The translations under genes were made by a program, and so were the position numbers. A stretch of 64,000 nt of DNA from an uncultured Ruminococcus sp. (lineage in GTDB: Bacteria; Bacillota; Clostridia; Oscillospirales; Acutalibacteraceae): the NCBI GenBank assembly GCA_902790475.1, contig CADASG010000001.1, forward strand, positions 1-64,000. Reading direction: 5' to 3'. Under the pieces are notes generated by a model. The model had not been told where the DNA came from and made no database searches. It saw only the letters and a list, made by a program, of their open reading frames with translations. Position 1 is the stretch's first letter; every line of letters begins with the position of its first letter. Shown piece by piece: positions 32,071 to 40,675 of this stretch.

Positions 32071-32811
32071 ATGAAGATAAAACTGGGAAAGCCCAAAAAA
32101 AAGCAGCGTAGAAAAAGAAGCGGAAGCGAGGTAAATACCGAATCTATATCCGAAAAGGGAAAATTCGCGATAGTTGAATCCTACAAGGCGGCTCGTACAA
32201 ATATAATGTTTGCGCTCTCTGCCGACGATAATAAGATTTTTGCCATTACCAGCTATTCAAAGGGCGAAGGTAAAAGTACCGTTTCAGCTAACCTTGCGAT
32301 TTCATTTTCAAAAATGGAAAAGCGAGTACTTTTGGTTGACTGCGATTTACGCCGTCCCAACGTCCATAATATTTTCAAACTGGAAAACACCGTGGGTGTT
32401 TCCAACGTCATCGGTAAAATGGCGGAATATGAAGAGACTGTTCACAGGGACGTTCTGCCGAATCTGGATATCCTCACTTCGGGTACGATCCCGCCCAACC
32501 CTTCGGAGTTGATTTGTTCGGCAAAGTTTGTCAATCTGATAAAAAGCCTGTATGATGAATACGACTATATCATATTTGATACTCCTCCTATCGGTGTGGT
32601 TTCTGACGCGCTTTTGCTTAAGGATCTTATTGCCGGCTTTGTCGTGGTGCTGCGTGAGCGTTCAACGACGCACGGCGATATCCAGAACCTGCTGGAAAGT
32701 ATCAAGCTTACAGACACCAAGCTTCTCGGTTTTGTAAAGGTCGGCTGTACGCATACAAAGCACATCGGTAAAAAAGGATATTACTATTACCAGTATTACT
32801 ATTATTATTAA
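32071..32811 (+). CDS. bacterial tyrosine kinase (CpsD/EpsB/CapB family)
   Basis: A 246-residue cytoplasmic kinase. After a very basic N-terminus (KKKQRRKRSGS) come Walker A (KGEGKST, residues 64-70), the BY-kinase-specific Walker A' (LLVDCDLRRP, about 87-96) and Walker B (YIIFDTPPIG). The extreme C-terminus is a tyrosine cluster, YYYYQYYYYY (residues 237-246), the autophosphorylation tail. It needs the membrane modulator encoded 15 nt upstream for activity and regulates polysaccharide synthesis by cycles of phosphorylation. No cognate CpsB-type phosphatase gene is adjacent. It is followed by a strong terminator, making this a two-gene unit. Confidence 0.93.
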   Translation: MKIKLGKPKKKQRRKRSGSEVNTESISEKGKFAIVESYKAARTNIMFALSADDNKIFAITSYSKGEGKSTVSANLAISFSKMEKRVLLVDCDLRRPNVHNIFKLENTVGVSNVIGKMAEYEETVHRDVLPNLDILTSGTIPPNPSELICSAKFVNLIKSLYDEYDYIIFDTPPIGVVSDALLLKDLIAGFVVVLRERSTTHGDIQNLLESIKLTDTKLLGFVKVGCTHTKHIGKKGYYYYQYYYYY

Positions 32812-32820
32812 GCTATATAC

Positions 32821-32859
32821 AACAGACTTACCAATGTATGCAAGGTAAGTCTGTTTTTT
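32821..32859 (+). terminator. terminator after the BY-kinase gene
   Basis: AACAGACTTACC (32821-32832) pairs with GGTAAGTCTGTT (32844-32855), followed by TTTT. Confidence 0.9.
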
Positions 32860-32901
32860 ATTACCATAAACGACGAAAAATGCAGGAATAGGCAAAAAGA
32901 C

Positions 32902-32930
32902 TTGCATTTTACTCCGCAATGGTTTACAAT
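32902..32930 (+). promoter_or_regulatory. promoter of the aminotransferase gene
   Basis: TTGCAT (32902-32907), a 17-nt spacer and TACAAT (32925-32930), 51 nt before the start. Confidence 0.65.
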
Positions 32931-32981
32931 ATAGGATAAATGAAAAGCATTTTTGCAATTGTTTGTTAAGGAGAATCAAAA

Positions 32982-34262
32982 ATGTATTATGAAAAGCTTT
33001 CCGCTCAGGAGCTTGAGCGTGAATATGCATCACTTAAACGGCAGTATGAAAATGAAAAGGGCAGGGGACTGAGCCTTAACATGGCAAGAGGAAAACCCGG
33101 CTCGGAGCAGCTCGACCTTTCCAACGGATTGCTTGATATCCTCAGCAGCAAAAGCAGCTGCATCGGATCCGACGGTCAGGATCTGCGCAACTACGGCATC
33201 CTTCAGGGCATCGACGAATGCCGAAAGCTGTTCGGTGATATGCTGGGTGTGGACGCCGATAAAGTAATGGTAGGCGGCAGTTCCAGCCTTAACATGATGT
33301 TTGACACTGTTTCCTGCATGATGACAAAGCCGATCGCCGAGGGCTGCAAGCCCTGGTATGAGGTAGAGAACCGCAAATTCCTCTGTCCGGTTCCGGGCTA
33401 CGACCGTCATTTTGCTATCACGCAGTATTACGGCTTTGAAATGATTCCGATCCCCATGTCTGAGGACGGTCCCGACATGGATATGGTAGAAAAACTCGTA
33501 AACAGCGATCCTTCCGTTAGAGGCATTTGGTGCGTTCCCAAGTATTCCAATCCGCAGGGCATCACATACAGTGATGAAACAGTCAGACGTTTTGCGGCTT
33601 TAAAGCCCGCCGCAGAGGACTTCCGTATTTTTTGGGATAATGCCTATTGTATCCATGATGTTACCGATAATCCGGAAACCTTGCTCAATATATATGACGA
33701 GTGTGTAAAAACGGGCAATGAAGATCTGCCGCTTTTGTTTTGTTCCACCTCAAAAATCACCTTCCCGGGAGCCGGGGTAGCGGCAATGGCTGCTTCCGAC
33801 AATAATATGAAGGTGTTAATGGAGCGATATAAATATCAGATCATAAGCTACGATAAGCTGAATATGCTTCGCCACGTGAAATACTTCGGTGATTTCAACG
33901 GGATGCTTGAGCATATGAAGAAGCACAAGAAGGTTCTCAAGCCCAAGTTTGATATAGTTCTCAACACTTTGGAGCGTGAGCTTGTACCTGTCGGGGTCGG
34001 AAAATGGACAAAGCCAAACGGAGGCTATTTTGTCAGCGTTGATGTCTATGAAGGCACTGCCAAGCGTGTAGTGGCGCTCTGCGGAGAAGCAGGCGTGGTG
34101 CTTACAGGAGCCGGCGCGACTTATCCGCTGGGGATCGATCCAAAAGACAGCAATATCCGAATCGCTCCCACATTCCCGCCTAATGATGAGCTCCAAACTG
34201 CCGTAGATGTATTCTGCATTTGCGTCAAGCTGGCGGCATTGGAAAAAATGCTCGATAAATAA
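32982..34262 (+). CDS. PLP-dependent aspartate aminotransferase, class Ic-like
   Basis: A 426-residue aminotransferase. N-terminal part: GLSLNMARGKPGSEQLDLSN. The cofactor-binding segments include NYGILQGIDECRKLF, VPGYDRHFAI, VPKYSNPQGI (the substrate/PLP-contacting NPxG-like motif) and WDNAYCIHD. The PLP lysine lies in STSKITFPGAGVAAM. This set, especially 'ARGKPG' and 'NPQGI', corresponds to the divergent aspartate aminotransferase subgroup (Pfam aspartate amino-transferase, class Ic), which transfers the amino group between aspartate and 2-oxoglutarate. A monocistronic gene with its own promoter. It starts after AAGGAG. Confidence 0.88.
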   Translation: MYYEKLSAQELEREYASLKRQYENEKGRGLSLNMARGKPGSEQLDLSNGLLDILSSKSSCIGSDGQDLRNYGILQGIDECRKLFGDMLGVDADKVMVGGSSSLNMMFDTVSCMMTKPIAEGCKPWYEVENRKFLCPVPGYDRHFAITQYYGFEMIPIPMSEDGPDMDMVEKLVNSDPSVRGIWCVPKYSNPQGITYSDETVRRFAALKPAAEDFRIFWDNAYCIHDVTDNPETLLNIYDECVKTGNEDLPLLFCSTSKITFPGAGVAAMAASDNNMKVLMERYKYQIISYDKLNMLRHVKYFGDFNGMLEHMKKHKKVLKPKFDIVLNTLERELVPVGVGKWTKPNGGYFVSVDVYEGTAKRVVALCGEAGVVLTGAGATYPLGIDPKDSNIRIAPTFPPNDELQTAVDVFCICVKLAALEKMLDK

Positions 34263-34369
34263 AAGTATCCCGAAAGTCTATTTATTAGTATGTTGCTACA
34301 TTTTTTGCGTTAAGATTTGTGCATAATAAATAAAGATAGAAAATTCGGAACGAAATATTAACAATTTCA

Positions 34370-34443
34370 TTGACAATTATACAAAAAAATCATATAATAA
34401 CTCTGTTACGTCTGTAAGTATGCGCTGGTAACAGAGTTATTAT
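34370..34443 (+). promoter_or_regulatory. secDF promoter overlapped by a 16-bp perfect inverted repeat
   Basis: Consensus TTGACA (34370-34375), a 17-nt spacer and TATAAT (34393-34398). A perfect inverted repeat starts inside the -10: ATAATAACTCTGTTAC (34394-34409) pairs with GTAACAGAGTTATTAT (34428-34443) around an 18-nt loop. The arm covers the transcription start. It may be an operator, or form a long hairpin at the 5' end of the secDF leader. Nothing else was noticed in the 222-bp gap 34263-34484. Confidence 0.7.
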
Positions 34444-34484
34444 TTGCGTATTTCGGACAATTATTTGACGGAGGTTTCAAAGGC

Positions 34485-35891
34485 ATGAAAAGAGTTCCAA
34501 AGCCAGTATTCTTCATCGTTGCTTTGCTGATACTCGCCTTTTCCTTTACTGCGATTTTCGGAATATCCTATTATAACGGTGACAACAAAAACACAGTAAT
34601 TAAAGGCGTAGGCGACATCAGATGGGGAATCGACATCAGGGGCGGCGTTGAGGCTACATTTAAGCCCGCTGACAATTATGACGCCACTGATGAACAGTTG
34701 CAGAACGCAAAAGCAATTATTGAACTTCGTATGGTTTCACAGGGTATTACAGACTATGAGCTGTACGCGGATACCAACAATGACAGGATCATTGTTCGTT
34801 TCCCATGGAAGTCAGACGAAAAGGATTTTGACGCGTTAGCGGCAATCAATGAGATTTCATCGACCGCTGAGTTGACGTTCAGACCCGGTGCGGAGTTTAC
34901 GACCACCGAAATGGGTTCTGACGGCGAACCGGTGTATAAGACCCCGAAGGGTGATACCGAGACCGTGCTCATGAAGGGCGATATGGTCAAGAAGGCTTCT
35001 TCGGGCTACATTAATGACAACGACGGCACTCAGAAGTACGTTGTCGATTTGGAACTGTCCGACAAGGGCGCTGAAACCTTTAAGGACATTACAACCAAGT
35101 ACAAGGGTCAGCAGGTATCCATCTGGATGGATGAGATCATGCTGTCAGCTCCTACTGTAAATGATGTTATCGCCAACGGCAAGGCGCAGATCTCCGGTAA
35201 CTTCACCGCAAAGACCGCCGCTGATTTGGCTCAAAAGATCAATGCCGGTGCGCTTCCCTTTAAGCTTGAGACCGCTCACTACGGCAACATCAGCCCCACA
35301 TTGGGTGAAAACGCGCTCACAGCAATGGGCTATGCGGCAGTTATCGCGTTTATCGTTATCGCACTGATCATGCTGATCTTCTATCGTCTGCCCGGTTTTG
35401 TCGCGGTTATCGCACTGCTCGGTCAGATGTCACTGTCGGTTGCGGCTGTATCCGGTTATTTCACCGCGATCCCGTCCTTTACCATGACGCTTCCCGGTAT
35501 CGCCGGTCTTATCCTTTCGATCGGTATGGGCGTTGACTGTAACGTTATTACCGCAGAACGTATCAAGGAAGAGATGCGCGGCGGCAGAACACTGGACGGC
35601 GCACTTGAAAAGGGTACGAAAAACTCTCTGACTGCAATCATCGACGGTAACATGACCGTTGTAATCGTATCCATCATTCTTATGCTGGTATTCGGTCCTT
35701 CCAACATTCTTTCCTTCATCTTCGGTGAGTCTACCACAGGTACTATCTACTCCTTTGGTTATACGCTCCTCGTCGGTGTAATTTCCAACTTCATCATGGG
35801 TATTTTCTTCTCCAGACTGATGCTCAGAAGTATTGCAGGCTTCAAGCCTCTGCGCAAAAAATGGTTGTTTGGAGGTGCTAAGAATGACTAA
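34485..35891 (+). CDS. secD: protein translocase subunit SecD
   Basis: A 468-residue membrane protein of the RND-related SecDF family. Helix 1 is at residues 8-28. A large periplasmic/extracytoplasmic P1 domain contains the D1-type motif region WGIDIRGGVEATF and LRMVSQGITDYELY. The C-terminal half has five helices, with the conserved GLILSIGMGVDCNVITAERI (helix 4, with its Asp for proton flow) and FGPSNILSFIFGESTTGTIY. It uses the ion gradient to pull exported proteins off SecYEG. It overlaps secF by 8 bp. Length is slightly greater than usual for Firmicutes because of the P1 domain. Confidence 0.95.
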   Translation: MKRVPKPVFFIVALLILAFSFTAIFGISYYNGDNKNTVIKGVGDIRWGIDIRGGVEATFKPADNYDATDEQLQNAKAIIELRMVSQGITDYELYADTNNDRIIVRFPWKSDEKDFDALAAINEISSTAELTFRPGAEFTTTEMGSDGEPVYKTPKGDTETVLMKGDMVKKASSGYINDNDGTQKYVVDLELSDKGAETFKDITTKYKGQQVSIWMDEIMLSAPTVNDVIANGKAQISGNFTAKTAADLAQKINAGALPFKLETAHYGNISPTLGENALTAMGYAAVIAFIVIALIMLIFYRLPGFVAVIALLGQMSLSVAAVSGYFTAIPSFTMTLPGIAGLILSIGMGVDCNVITAERIKEEMRGGRTLDGALEKGTKNSLTAIIDGNMTVVIVSIILMLVFGPSNILSFIFGESTTGTIYSFGYTLLVGVISNFIMGIFFSRLMLRSIAGFKPLRKKWLFGGAKND

Positions 35892-36897
35892 GAACGTTCA
35901 GACAAACGCGGATATGACGTCCGCTGAGATCAGCGAGCGCTATAACGGCGGCAAAAAAGTCATTGACTTTGTCGGCAAGAAAAAGATTTTCTTCGGCATT
36001 TCACTTTGCGTAATCCTCATTGGTATTATTTGTAATTTCATTTTCGGCACTACCCTCGACATTCAGTTTTCGGGCGGTGCGACTCTGACCTACAGCTACA
36101 CTGTAGACGACAAGCATCCCATCGATCAGGATCAGCTTCGTGAGTTTATCCAGGAGCATACAAAGGATAGGATCACAGCTTCCTTCTCCACCGACCTCAT
36201 GGGTAACACAGGTGAGAACGTCAGCGTTCAGTTCTCGGGCAATGACGCAATTGAGACGCTCATTCAGGAAAAACTGACTGCGGATCTTCAAAACAAGTAT
36301 CCCGACAATAACTTTAAGAACCTTGAGGCAAACTCGGTTGACGCCTCCATGGGTCTTAGCTTCCTGCTCAAGTGCTTGGTAGCTGTTGCTATCGCCAGTG
36401 CTTTGATGGTGCTCTACGTTACCATTCGATTCAAGAAGATCGGCGGTCTTTCCGCAGGTATGATGGCGCTGGTTGCACTGTTCCACGATATCGCGATGAT
36501 CTACTTCCTGTATGTCATCTTCAGAATGCCTATCGACTCCAACTTTATCGCGGTAGTTCTGATGATCTTAGGTTACTCGCTGAACGATACCATCGTTATT
36601 TACGACCGTGTTCGTGAGCAGAGAAAGATCATGGGCAGAAGAATCGATGTTGGTCAAGTATTCAACGTCAGCTGTACAAAGACTATCAAGAGAACCGTCA
36701 TGACTTCGGTAACAACTCTCTCCGCTATCTTGGTAGTTTACATCCTGGCTTATATCTTTAACATCAACTCGGTCAAGAGCTTCGCTCTCCCGATGATGAT
36801 CGGCGTGATCTCAGGTTGTTATTCTTCAATCTGTATCGCAGGTCCTCTCTGGGTTATGTGGCAGAGAAAAAAAGCGGCAGGCAAGACTGCTGCATAA
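35884..36897 (+). CDS. secF: protein translocase subunit SecF
   Basis: The start is the ATG at 35884 (MTKNVQTNAD), spaced from TTGGAGGTGC inside the end of secD; an upstream in-frame reading is the shadow of secD. The 337-residue protein begins with a cytoplasmic segment, then helix 1 (KKKIFFGISLCVILIGIICN), the short P1 domain with LDIQFSGGATLTYSY, and five further helices with NFIAVVLMILGYSLNDTIVI and YDRVREQRK, the SecF signature. It works with SecD as a proton-driven motor for protein export. Many Firmicutes have a fused SecDF, so separate genes are the alternative arrangement. Its terminator lies inside the convergent gene. Confidence 0.96.
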   Translation: MTKNVQTNADMTSAEISERYNGGKKVIDFVGKKKIFFGISLCVILIGIICNFIFGTTLDIQFSGGATLTYSYTVDDKHPIDQDQLREFIQEHTKDRITASFSTDLMGNTGENVSVQFSGNDAIETLIQEKLTADLQNKYPDNNFKNLEANSVDASMGLSFLLKCLVAVAIASALMVLYVTIRFKKIGGLSAGMMALVALFHDIAMIYFLYVIFRMPIDSNFIAVVLMILGYSLNDTIVIYDRVREQRKIMGRRIDVGQVFNVSCTKTIKRTVMTSVTTLSAILVVYILAYIFNINSVKSFALPMMIGVISGCYSSICIAGPLWVMWQRKKAAGKTAA

Positions 36898-36902
36898 GCA
36901 AA

Positions 36903-37283
36903 CTAAAGCAAATTTTCAATCAACGGATACTCGCTTCCTTTTATGGAGGCGAGTTCTTTTTTTGCTGCGGAACTGTGTGAAAAATACATATCGGCGTTTT
37001 TGGTTTCCAAATGCGACCTCATTTGCGACAAATTAACGCCTATACTGTCTACATAATCGTGGATCAGCAGTATGTCAACTCTTTTAGCGGTTCGCTCCCA
37101 CTTTTCTTCCAGAATCCGGGATTTTTTAAGGGCGGATTCAAAATCAGATTTTTGTACCAATTGATCGACCTTATCAATGCAGTGTGTCCATTCGTCAAAG
37201 GTATTCCCTAAGTATATCAGTTCCGATATACAACTTGTTAATACGGTAACAGCCAGTATAACAGCCATAATTATCCTCTTCAT
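36903..37283 (-). CDS. DUF4363 family protein
   Basis: A 126-residue protein. An N-terminal membrane segment or lipoprotein-like signal (MKRIIMAVILAVTVLTSCIS, with Cys at position 18) is followed by a helical domain with WTHCIDKVDQLVQKSDFESA and VDILLIHDYVDSIGVNLSQM. This fits DUF4363, small exported helical proteins of endospore formers, commonly next to a YetF/DUF421 gene as here. The function is unknown. It begins 20 nt after the DUF421 gene and converges on secF with only 5 nt between stops. Confidence 0.75.
   Translation of the reverse strand: MKRIIMAVILAVTVLTSCISELIYLGNTFDEWTHCIDKVDQLVQKSDFESALKKSRILEEKWERTAKRVDILLIHDYVDSIGVNLSQMRSHLETKNADMYFSHSSAAKKELASIKGSEYPLIENLL
36929..36962 (+). 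terminator. secDF terminator located inside the convergent DUF4363 gene
   Basis: ACTCGCTTCC (36929-36938) pairs with GGAGGCGAGT (36945-36954, one wobble), followed by TCTTTTTTT. It lies in the coding 3' end of the opposite-strand gene. Confidence 0.85.
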
Positions 37284-37302
37284 ATTTCTCCCAATACTAT
37301 TA

Positions 37303-38013
37303 TTACGCTGATTCAGGTTTATTCGGTGAGGTCAGGGTTGAGTTCGTTTCTTTTTTAAGCAGTCTGTATGCTCCGTCGGTGGTTACGGTCAGCATAAACA
37401 CCTGTTTAAGCGGCATATGATTCTTTGACAGTATTCTATTCACCCATTCCTTTGAATAACCGTTTTGCACTAAGCTTTCTTCAATAATACTTCCGTCGCT
37501 CACCACAACGGTTTCGGGGAGGATGTCTGTCGGATGCATTCCCATATCCTCCGCCGACAGCGCTCTTTTTTCGGATTTTTCCAAAACGCTGATATTGCCG
37601 TTAGTCTCAACAATACAATACTTCACGTCCTCTAATGAAAATACGCCTTGCTGCCTGAGCTGCGCGAACAGCTCATCGTTAGAGATCCGCAGTCGTCGCA
37701 TTTCGCTCTGTCTCAGAGTTCCGTCACTGATAAGCACAACGGGATTTCCGCAGACAGCACGACGAAATCCGCGGCTTTTCAGCATTATCACGCTTATAAA
37801 GATTTCAAGGATAACCAGCACTATGACCGGTATGACCCCACTGAGCAGCGGTTGGGAAGTATTCTGCATTGGCAGAGAGGCGACGTCGGATATGACCATG
37901 GTCACTACAAGCTCACTTGGCTGCATTTCGCTGATTTGACGTTTTCCCATCAGGCGGATCGCGGCAATTATAAAGATGTATAAAAACACTGTCCTGATCA
38001 CAGAAATCAACAT
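37303..38013 (-). CDS. DUF421/YetF family membrane protein
   Basis: A 236-residue protein with three N-terminal membrane helices (VIRTVFLYIFIIAAIRLMGK; ELVVTMVISDVASLPMQ; IPVIVLVILEIFISVIML). The cytoplasmic YetF-type domain comes after them (CGNPVVLISDGTLRQSEMRR, LFAQLRQQGVFSLEDVKYCI). This matches DUF421 proteins of spore formers, a family with an unclear role, possibly in the spore inner membrane. The pairing with DUF4363 supports the call. It is transcribed divergently from the gerA-type operon. Its 5' end lies close to that operon's start region. Confidence 0.88.
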   Translation of the reverse strand: MLISVIRTVFLYIFIIAAIRLMGKRQISEMQPSELVVTMVISDVASLPMQNTSQPLLSGVIPVIVLVILEIFISVIMLKSRGFRRAVCGNPVVLISDGTLRQSEMRRLRISNDELFAQLRQQGVFSLEDVKYCIVETNGNISVLEKSEKRALSAEDMGMHPTDILPETVVVSDGSIIEESLVQNGYSKEWVNRILSKNHMPLKQVFMLTVTTDGAYRLLKKETNSTLTSPNKPESA

Positions 38014-38161
38014 GGAATCACCTCAGATATTATGTGCTGTTTGTCATGAAATATTCAAATTTGCAGTCGTTCAATATTGTTCTTATGAGAGCAAGGAAAT
38101 CGTAAGCCGCTCCTATATGCATAATATGGAATATTTGACACAAACTGTAACGGGTGATCTA

Positions 38162-39616
38162 ATGCTGATATCTGTTACCGAATTAAAAGAAAGGCTGAAT
38201 TCTATGTTCTCAAATTCGGCTGATCTTTCCTTTAAAGAAATAAATCTGAAATCTCGCCGTCATTTATACGGAGCCGTCATCACAGTGGAAGGGCTGTGTT
38301 CAAAGGATGAGCTGGCGCAGTCGGTACTCAATCCCGTTTTGGCGCACGATTTTTGCGACGATACTCCCAAACAAGCTTTGAATGCGATACTAAATTCTGT
38401 TTCCGGTTCCTGCGATATGACTGAGTTTAGTTCCGAAAAAGAATTAATATCATATATTACCTCAGGCTTTGCCGTTATAGCGCTGGACGGCTGTGAAAAG
38501 ATGATCGCGGTAGGCGTGCAGGGTTATGCTTACCGCGGAGTCAGTGAGCCGGAAAGTGAGGTGGTTCAGCGCGGAGTGCGCGAGGGCTTCACCGAGCCGC
38601 TGAGGGTAAATATGTCTATGCTGAGGCGAAGAATAAAAAATCCAGACCTTGTGTTTGAGCAGATGACTGTGGGATCGCAGTCGCGCACGCAAATAATGCT
38701 GTGTTATCTTCAGCACTGCGTATCGCCTTTGCTGCTGCGCAAGGTCAAAGAACGCCTTAAAGACTGTGATTTGCCTACGGTGTTTGCCTCGGGTTATTTA
38801 TCCGAGTATTTGGAGGATGAAAAAACAAGCCGATTGTTTTCGGGTGTTGGAATATCCGAACGTCCCGACACGGTATGCGGCAAACTGACCGAAGGCAGGA
38901 TAGCAGTGCTGGTTGACGGCACACCTGCCGCCATGATCGTACCGAGACTGTTTGTAGAGGAGTTCCAGGGGATAGATGATTATTCCAACCGAACCTATTA
39001 TGCTTCGTTCATCCGCTTGATAAAATACCTTTCATTTTTTATCGCCGTGTTTTTGCCAGCGCTGTATGTTGCACTGGCGCAGTTTCACCCCGAATATCTG
39101 CCCGAACCGATTTTGATAAAAACCGCCGAGTCACTCTCGCGCACTCCGCTGCCCGTTATGCCGGAGGTGCTGCTAATCACTTTTGTTTATGAGATGATGA
39201 AGGAGGCAGGACTGCGAATACCTAAGTCACTGGGACATGCGGTGAGCATCGTAGGCGGCCTTGTGGTGGGGGAGAGCGCGGTCAACGCAGGTATTATCAG
39301 CGCTTCCACGCTGATGGTGGTTGCCACAGCCGCCATTTGCAGCTATGTCACATCTCCGCTGTATCCGCCGATTACAATGCTGCGCGTGATTTTTATAATC
39401 ACGGCAGGAGTGGCAGGATTGTGGGGAATGGTGCTTGTGACTGCCGTCGTATTGATCAGCATGTGTGCCAAGACCTCTCTCGGTGTGCCGTATATGGCGT
39501 CGCTCGCTCCGTTTTCTTTGCGGACAATGAGAGATGTATTTATTCGCGCAAGCTGGAAAAAATTAGGCAAGCACACTATCAGGGTACAAAAATTCCCCGA
39601 AACAAAGGAGGCATGA
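38162..39616 (+). CDS. spore germination receptor subunit A (GerA family)
   Basis: I place the start at the ATG at 38162 (MLISVTELKERLNSMFSNSA), because ACGGGTGAT precedes it and the usual GerA N-terminus begins at this kind of 'Lxxxf...SsDl' segment. A longer in-frame reading to 37976 overlaps the divergent gene. The 484-residue protein has the soluble N-terminal domains (LEGCEKMIAVGVQGY-like region ALDGCEKMIAVGVQGYAYRG, VSEPESEVVQRGVREGFTEP). A C-terminal half follows with five membrane helices and the hallmark PEVLLITFVYEMMKEAGLRI, SIVGGLVVGESAVNAGIIS. It senses germinants with the B and C subunits encoded next. Confidence 0.93.
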   Translation: MLISVTELKERLNSMFSNSADLSFKEINLKSRRHLYGAVITVEGLCSKDELAQSVLNPVLAHDFCDDTPKQALNAILNSVSGSCDMTEFSSEKELISYITSGFAVIALDGCEKMIAVGVQGYAYRGVSEPESEVVQRGVREGFTEPLRVNMSMLRRRIKNPDLVFEQMTVGSQSRTQIMLCYLQHCVSPLLLRKVKERLKDCDLPTVFASGYLSEYLEDEKTSRLFSGVGISERPDTVCGKLTEGRIAVLVDGTPAAMIVPRLFVEEFQGIDDYSNRTYYASFIRLIKYLSFFIAVFLPALYVALAQFHPEYLPEPILIKTAESLSRTPLPVMPEVLLITFVYEMMKEAGLRIPKSLGHAVSIVGGLVVGESAVNAGIISASTLMVVATAAICSYVTSPLYPPITMLRVIFIITAGVAGLWGMVLVTAVVLISMCAKTSLGVPYMASLAPFSLRTMRDVFIRASWKKLGKHTIRVQKFPETKEA

Positions 39617-39622
39617 CGGCAA

Positions 39623-40675
39623 TTGGAAGTTAAATACTCGTCGCGTCGCTTGATGCTCACACTCATGCTTTGCGCCTGTTCGGTGATCCTGCTTCAAAAC
39701 CGTCAGGTTTCGCCGCGCAGTTCGTTTACTGTGAATCTGCTGTGTATGCTCTCAGGTCTTGGAGTATGCGCTTTGACTCTTTTGCCCTCGATTTTGATAA
39801 TGCGAAGAACGGGAAGTGATTTCCTGACGCTTTCCGCACGATATACGCCGAAGCTGCGGCTTCCGATCGCCGTGATTTGCGCTGTTTATTTTGAGTATGT
39901 CGCCGCTTATGTTCTCCTGCCATACACAGACATGTTCTGTGAAAAGTATTACCCGGGCGTCAGACCCTGTTTAGTCGGTTTATGCCTGCTTGCCGCCTGT
40001 ATTTACGCCGCGCTCAAGGGAGTGAGGATAATCACCCGCTTCGGTGTGTTCCTGTTCGTATTTGCATTGTTTACCAACTTACTGCTTTTCACGGGCAATA
40101 TTTCACTGACGGATCTTTCAAACGGCAGCTTTGCGTTCAGCGCGGATCGGGACGACGTGTTCGGAGCATTTATTTATTTCTGTACACCTGCGTTTGTGTC
40201 GGCGATCTACGCCTGTATCGCAGGAGAAACACACTCTTTTCACTTTCGCCAACCGCTGCTGAGCCTTTTGTTTACCGCCGTAAAATTCGCGCTGGTTATG
40301 TTTTTTGTCACCTTTTCGCTTGGAAGCTACGCAACCCGGCAGGATTATCAGAGCTTTATTCTTTCACGGACGGCGCACTTTGGCTCTTTTGCAGGCATCG
40401 AGAGCTTTTTTATCGCGCTTAGCACTATGTCGGTATTTATGATAATATCGCTTGCGCTAAGTTGCATGGTAAAGAGCACAGGAAAAAAACGCCCGATGTT
40501 GGAGATCGTTATGTATACCTTGATTTTGTTTGTTATCACTTTGCTGTGTGAGTTCAGCCGGACGGTCAAGGCTTTCTTTTCAAATGAGGGGATACTCCTC
40601 GGACTTACCTTTGTTGTGGCTGTCTGTTTGCCGCTTGCGTACTGCAGAACAGGAGGGATACGCCGTGAAAATTAA
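39623..40675 (+). CDS. spore germination receptor permease subunit B (GerB/Ger(x)B family)
   Basis: A 350-residue protein of the amino acid permease-like GerB family with about ten membrane helices, starting from TTG at 39623 (MEVKYSSRRLMLTLMLCACS), 6 nt after gerA. It is the transmembrane subunit that binds the germinant in the spore inner membrane. Typical features are the alternating helices around FTVNLLCMLSGLGVCALTLL, VAAYVLLPYTDMFCEKYYPG, GAFIYFCTPAFVSAIYACIA and SFFIALSTMSVFMIISLALS. The gene overlaps gerC by 11 bp. Confidence 0.85.
   Translation: MEVKYSSRRLMLTLMLCACSVILLQNRQVSPRSSFTVNLLCMLSGLGVCALTLLPSILIMRRTGSDFLTLSARYTPKLRLPIAVICAVYFEYVAAYVLLPYTDMFCEKYYPGVRPCLVGLCLLAACIYAALKGVRIITRFGVFLFVFALFTNLLLFTGNISLTDLSNGSFAFSADRDDVFGAFIYFCTPAFVSAIYACIAGETHSFHFRQPLLSLLFTAVKFALVMFFVTFSLGSYATRQDYQSFILSRTAHFGSFAGIESFFIALSTMSVFMIISLALSCMVKSTGKKRPMLEIVMYTLILFVITLLCEFSRTVKAFFSNEGILLGLTFVVAVCLPLAYCRTGGIRREN

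Noticed and set aside
38120-38126. CATAATA as a SigG -10 for the gerA operon
   Set aside because: No acceptable -35 at 15-18 nt upstream; left unassigned.
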